Origin: VHCN01 sp964589935
GTDB taxonomy: Bacteria; Verrucomicrobiota; Verrucomicrobiia; Limisphaerales; VHCN01
DNA length: 64,000 nucleotides
Assembly (NCBI GenBank): GCA_964589935.1
Contig: CAZPVD010000004.1
Location: 186,001 to 250,000, forward strand
Direction of reading: 5' to 3'
The position numbers and the translations under genes are program-made. A model generated the notes under the pieces. It was not told the origin of the DNA and searched no databases. It saw only the letters and a list, made by a program, of their open reading frames with translations. Every line of letters begins with the position of its first letter. Position 1 is the first letter of the stretch. Of the stretch, positions 60,095-64,000 are shown one piece after another.

Positions 60095-61531
60095 TTACGC
60101 GAAAATCTCGCGCACGACATGCCCCGCCACATCGGTCAGCCGGAAGTCGCGGCCCGCGTGGCGGTAGGTGAGCTTCTCGTGGTCGAGGCCGAGCAGGTGA
60201 AGGATGGTCGCGTGGAAGTCGTGGATGTGGACTTCGTTCGACGCGACGCTGCAACCATAGTCGTCGCTTTCGCCGAAGCTCACGCCGCCCTTCACGCCGC
60301 CTCCGGCCATCCACGAGGCGAACACTTCCGCGTGATGCTCGCGCCCTTTCGCGTCCTTGCCGGTGTTGAACGGCGTGCGGCCGAACTCCGTCGTCCAGAC
60401 CACGAGAGTTTCGTTCAACATGCCGCGCGACTTGAGGTCGCGCAGCAGCCCGGCGATGGGCTGGTCCACGTTCTTCGCGAGCGGTGCGTGTGCGTTCATG
60501 TCGCCATGCGAGTCCCAGTTGCCCGACGCGCCCGTGTCAATGAGTTCGAGGAAGCGCACGCCGCGTTCCGCGAGCCGCCGCGCGACGAGGCACTGCCACG
60601 CGAAGCCCTTCGTGCTGCCGCGTTCGAGGCCGTAGAGCTTGAGCGTCGCGTCGGTTTCCTTCGACAAGTCGAACGCCTCGGGCGCCTCGGCCTGCATCCC
60701 GTAGGCGGTCTCGAAGGACTTGATGCGCGCGGCGAGGTTCGCGTCGCCGGCGCGCGCCGCGAGGTGGCGGCGGTTGAACGCCTGCGCAAGGCCGAGCTCC
60801 ATTTCCTGCAATGCCGCCGAGGGCAGACGCCGCTGGATGTTCGGAATCGGTTCCGGTCCCGGCGCGACACGCGTGCCCTGATGGCAGCCTGGCAGAAAAT
60901 CCGACGCCCACACCTGTCCGCCGGCATAGGGCAGTTGCGGCGCGAGCACGATGAAGGACGGCAGGTTCTGGTTCACCGTGCCCAGCCCGTAGCTGACCCA
61001 CGAGCCGATGCTCGGCCGCGCAAATGTCACCGAGCCGGTGTGGATGCCGAGCGTCGCCTGAAAATGATCCGGGTGATCGTTGCGCATCGAGCGGATGAGG
61101 CAGATGTCGTCCGCGCACTCCGCGACGTGCGGGAAAAGCTCGCTGATCCACAAGCCCGACTGGCCACGCTGCTTGAACTCCCATTGCGGCCGCTTGAAAA
61201 ATTTCTCGACGACGCGGTTGTTCGGCGCGAAGGCTTCGAGCATTTTCTGGGGCACCTGATACGGCTTGTTGTGATCGGCGATGAGCTTCGGCTTGTAGTC
61301 GAACGAATCCACGTGCGACGCGCCGCCGCTCATGTTCAGGAAGATGACGCGTTTGGCGCGCGGCTTGAAGTGCGGCGGTTTCGGCGCGAGCGGGTCGGCG
61401 TCCGCCACGGGCCTGCGCTCCGCGGCGAGCAGTTCGGAAATGATTCCCGGCAACATCAGCGAGCCGCCCACGAGCGAGCGGATCATCGAACGACGGTTGA
61501 AGTTAAACGACTCGGTCTTCATGCGGGGCAT
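60095..61531 (-). CDS. DUF1501 protein, Tat-exported
   Basis: This ~478-residue protein has a twin-Arg leader (NRRSMIRSLVGGSLMLPGIIS) and the DUF1501 sulfatase/phosphatase-like fold, with MSGGASHVDSFDYKP near the mature start and later WTTEFGRTPF and H-rich blocks. Its gene begins in the stop of the PSD1 gene upstream (TGATG at 61529-61533; an alternative ATG is 61522), a pairing seen throughout planctomycetes and verrucomicrobia. Function is probably degradation of a sulfated or complex polysaccharide, but no substrate is known. Confidence 0.85.
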   Translation of the reverse strand: MPRMKTESFNFNRRSMIRSLVGGSLMLPGIISELLAAERRPVADADPLAPKPPHFKPRAKRVIFLNMSGGASHVDSFDYKPKLIADHNKPYQVPQKMLEAFAPNNRVVEKFFKRPQWEFKQRGQSGLWISELFPHVAECADDICLIRSMRNDHPDHFQATLGIHTGSVTFARPSIGSWVSYGLGTVNQNLPSFIVLAPQLPYAGGQVWASDFLPGCHQGTRVAPGPEPIPNIQRRLPSAALQEMELGLAQAFNRRHLAARAGDANLAARIKSFETAYGMQAEAPEAFDLSKETDATLKLYGLERGSTKGFAWQCLVARRLAERGVRFLELIDTGASGNWDSHGDMNAHAPLAKNVDQPIAGLLRDLKSRGMLNETLVVWTTEFGRTPFNTGKDAKGREHHAEVFASWMAGGGVKGGVSFGESDDYGCSVASNEVHIHDFHATILHLLGLDHEKLTYRHAGRDFRLTDVAGHVVREIFA

Positions 61532-64000
61532 CAGTCCACAAACACAAACTCGTTCCCGCTCATCAGAACACGGGCCAGCGCGGCCCACGATTTTGGATCG
61601 AGCTGATCGGACGGGGTTTTCAACTCGGCGAGTTTGTCACGGTAATTGCGGAGAAATTCAGCGCAATCATGCTGCTCGTCGGACGCAGGCGGACGGCCCA
61701 ACGCGAGCTGGTAAGCGAACGAAACCCGCGTCGGTTCATCCGATGCGGTGCCGAGGACGCGCATCGCGAACTTCGCGGCCTCGGCATGAACCAATGGGTC
61801 GTTCATCAGGAAGAGCGCCTGCAACGGCGTCGTGCTCGGCAGCCGCACGCCCGTGCTGGAGCTTGGGTCCGCGCCGTCGAAGAGCGCGAGATAAGGATTT
61901 TTGCGAAGCCGCTGCTGCATGAGATACACGCTGCGCTTGCGTGTCTCATAGACGGCGACAAACGGGTTGTGCTGCGTCCAGTTCCACGTCTGTTGCGACG
62001 GGAACGGATGCGCGGCGCCGGGCATTTCATCGAGATCGCCGCTGACGAAGAGCATTGTGTCGCGGATGGACTCGGCGTCGAGGCGTTGCCGGGTGAACTT
62101 CCAGAACAAGTCGTTGTTCGGGTCGAGCTTCGCGCTCTTCGCGATGTCGGCGCTTGCGAGCTGCCACGTCTGCGAAAGCACGATGAGCTTGTGCATCGCC
62201 TTCACGGACCAGCCGCTTTCGATGAAGCGCGCCGCGAGGAAGTCGAGCAGCTCGGGATGCGTCGGCGCCTTGCCCTGCCGGCCGAAATCGTTCGGCGTCT
62301 GCACGATGCCCTTGCCGAAATGGTGCTGCCAGATGCGGTTCACCATCACGCGGGCCGTGAGCGGGTTCTTCGAGTCGGTCAGCCACGTGGCGAGTTGCAG
62401 GCGTCCGCTGGTCGCGCAGTCCTTCGGCAGTTCCTGCCCGCCGAGCACGGCCGGGAAATGACGCGGCACCTCGTCGCCCGTGCGCTTCGGGTCGCCGCGC
62501 AAGTGCATCTTTGCGTTCGCGGGCTTCGCGTCCACGACGGCGTAGGCGCTGTTGATCGCAGGGGTCTGCGCCTGGAGTTCCGTGAGTTTTTTCTTTGCGT
62601 CCGCGACGGCTTTGGCCGCGGCTTCGATGCGTGATTTCTTTTCAGGTGAATCGGGCTCCTTGTCCGCCTCGGCCTTCGCGGCTTCGAGCTTCTTCACCTC
62701 GGCTTCCTGCGCGGCGACCTTCTCGCGATGCGGCTTGAGGAGCGCCTCGATTTCAGACGGCGGCATCAACGGAACGAAGTCCTCCTGCCGCTTGCCGACT
62801 TCCGCGCCGGGGAACGGATAGCGCGTGCTGTTGAAGATGCCGTAAAGCCCGTAGTAATCGCCCATCGTGAACGGGTCGAACTTGTGATCGTGACAGCGCG
62901 CGCATGAGAGGCTGAAGCCGAGCATCGTGCGGCCGAGATTATCAATCGTGTCCTCCAGCGTGAGGTGATGCTCGCCCATGCGGTCGCCGCCGAAGCGCCG
63001 CGCGATGGCCAGATAACCCGTGGCCGTGATGCGCTCGAACCGCTCTGCGTCGTCCTTCGCGGGCATCAGGTCGCCAGCGATTTGTTCGCGCAGAAACTCG
63101 TCGTAGGGCAGGTCGCGGTTAAAGGCGGCAATGACCCAGTCGCGATACCGGTGCGCCTGCGGCACGGGATAATCTGAGGCGTTGCCGCACGTGTCGGCGT
63201 AGCGCGCGACATCGAGCCAGTGCCGGCCCCAGCGCTCGCCGTAGCGCGGCGATGCCAGCATGCGGTCCACAACTTTTTCAAACGCCCGCGACGACGTGTC
63301 CGCGAGGAAGGCATCCATCTCCGCCGGTGTTGGCGGCAGGCCGGTGAGGTCGAAGGTGACGCGGCGCAGCAGTGTGCGCTTGTCCGCCGCGGGCGCAGGC
63401 GCGATGCCGGCCTTCTCCAGCCGGGCCAGAATGAAGTTGTCCACCGGCGTGCGTGGCCAGGATTTGTTCTTCACCTTCGGCGGCGGCGAGTCCTTCACAG
63501 GCTGGAACGACCAGAACTTGCGGCCTTCTTCGAGGCTCATGCCGTATTTTGCGGGGGCTGCCTTTGCCACGGCCTTTGCGGACGCGGCCTTGCGCGGGTC
63601 AGGTGCGCCCATCTTTACCCACGCCTCAAGGTCGGCGATCTGCGCGTCGGAGAGCTTCTGCTTGGGCGGCATGCGCAATTCCTTGTCCGTGTGGCGCACG
63701 GCGATGATGAGCCGGCTCTTGTCGGGATCGCCGGGCACGAGCGCGGGGCCGGAATCGCCGCCCTTGAGCAGCGCGTCGCGCGTGTCGAGCAGCAGGCCGC
63801 CCTTCACTTTCTTGGACAGCGCCGAGTGACACTCGTAACACTGCTCCGCGAGCAGCGGGCGGATGCGCTTCTCAAAAAAATCAAACCCGTCGGCCGTGGA
63901 CTTCTCCGCCGCGGCGGCGGCGCGTGATCCGGCAAGGAAAACAATTCCGCCAATGAGCGCGGGCAGACAGCGCAGGCCGAACGATGTTGTGGCAGCCGGG
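61531..64000 (-). CDS. PSCyt1/DUF1549/DUF1553 protein (5' end outside window)
   Basis: About 820 residues are visible; the frame is open to the window edge, so the start lies beyond it. The visible N-terminus includes a signal-peptide-like segment (PALIGGIVFLAG) and a cytochrome c motif CYECH (PSCyt1). DUF1549 is seen around FDLTGLPPTPAEMDAF and DVARYADTCG, and DUF1553 (PSD1) around MVNRIWQHHFGKGIV and GWSVKAMHKLIVLSQTWQ. A Glu/Lys-rich coiled coil lies between them (RIEAAAKAVADAKKKLTE). It is secreted and probably works with the DUF1501 protein. No reaction is proven for the family. Confidence 0.87.
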   Translation of the reverse strand, partial: PAATTSFGLRCLPALIGGIVFLAGSRAAAAAEKSTADGFDFFEKRIRPLLAEQCYECHSALSKKVKGGLLLDTRDALLKGGDSGPALVPGDPDKSRLIIAVRHTDKELRMPPKQKLSDAQIADLEAWVKMGAPDPRKAASAKAVAKAAPAKYGMSLEEGRKFWSFQPVKDSPPPKVKNKSWPRTPVDNFILARLEKAGIAPAPAADKRTLLRRVTFDLTGLPPTPAEMDAFLADTSSRAFEKVVDRMLASPRYGERWGRHWLDVARYADTCGNASDYPVPQAHRYRDWVIAAFNRDLPYDEFLREQIAGDLMPAKDDAERFERITATGYLAIARRFGGDRMGEHHLTLEDTIDNLGRTMLGFSLSCARCHDHKFDPFTMGDYYGLYGIFNSTRYPFPGAEVGKRQEDFVPLMPPSEIEALLKPHREKVAAQEAEVKKLEAAKAEADKEPDSPEKKSRIEAAAKAVADAKKKLTELQAQTPAINSAYAVVDAKPANAKMHLRGDPKRTGDEVPRHFPAVLGGQELPKDCATSGRLQLATWLTDSKNPLTARVMVNRIWQHHFGKGIVQTPNDFGRQGKAPTHPELLDFLAARFIESGWSVKAMHKLIVLSQTWQLASADIAKSAKLDPNNDLFWKFTRQRLDAESIRDTMLFVSGDLDEMPGAAHPFPSQQTWNWTQHNPFVAVYETRKRSVYLMQQRLRKNPYLALFDGADPSSSTGVRLPSTTPLQALFLMNDPLVHAEAAKFAMRVLGTASDEPTRVSFAYQLALGRPPASDEQHDCAEFLRNYRDKLAELKTPSDQLDPKSWAALARVLMSGNEFVFVD

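Overview
The window is GC-rich chromosomal DNA from what looks like a verrucomicrobium of the Pedosphaera/Limisphaera type. The evidence is a planctomycete/verrucomicrobium-type pair of a PSCyt1/DUF1549/DUF1553 protein and a DUF1501 protein (60.1-64 kb), a pseudopilin ending in an H-X9-DG motif (53.5 kb), many exported Tat-signal or outer-membrane proteins, an ARC/Mpa-type AAA ATPase, and palindromic intergenic repeats. The assignment rests on gene content only; there is no rRNA here.

Layout. 0-3.6 kb: the end of an exopolysaccharide cluster on the + strand (FemAB/GNAT-like protein, two deacetylase-type proteins, GT4). 3.6-7.6 kb (-): complex II (sdhC-sdhA-sdhB) followed by a TPR protein. The single membrane subunit, with Cys/His pairs near its C-terminus, matches the type F (mycobacterial Sdh1) class. 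7.7-12 kb (-): a squalene/phytoene synthase family enzyme, argH, and an ARC/Mpa-like ATPase with no proteasome or Pup genes beside it.

12.07-21.05 kb: a compact integrative element in the 3' end of tRNA-Ser(GCT), bounded by a 35-bp att duplication. It carries a tyrosine integrase, an excisionase-like helix-turn-helix protein, a replication-like module (winged-helix protein, PDDEXK nuclease, SSB-tailed OB-like protein), a Nu1-like terminase small subunit, a LuxR-type HTH protein, a tape-measure-like protein and a two-helix membrane protein. Most neighbouring genes overlap by ATGA or GTGA. I see no capsid, portal or large terminase gene, so it looks like a phage satellite or a heavily reduced prophage. 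This is the most interesting region.

21-31 kb: OprB-type porin, a receiver protein with Asn at the phospho-acceptor position, a double alpha/beta-hydrolase with one dead half, a low-GC orphan, an exported Fe/Mn superoxide dismutase, a Gfo/Idh/MocA oxidoreductase plus epimerase pair, a membrane-TPR protein and a Tat-exported alkaline phosphatase. 31.9-38.8 kb: an alginate-export-type porin, then a nitrate-type ABC importer operon (substrate-binding protein, small NrtS-like protein, permease, two ATPases) divergent from a LysR regulator.

38.9-53.5 kb: a cytochrome c/sorbosone-dehydrogenase fusion, a diacylglycerol-kinase-family enzyme, an HPt protein, proS, a FAH-family hydrolase, a PIG-L deacetylase, a two-gene ABC exporter, metG, two secreted esterases and a WecA-like transferase. 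53.5-64 kb: a pseudopilin, a lipoprotein, a GT4, a DUF2723-like/TPR membrane protein, an RlmD/TrmA-type methyltransferase and the DUF1501/PSD1 pair, whose 5' end lies outside the window.

No CRISPR array or rRNA was seen. The only complete tRNA is tRNA-Ser(GCT).
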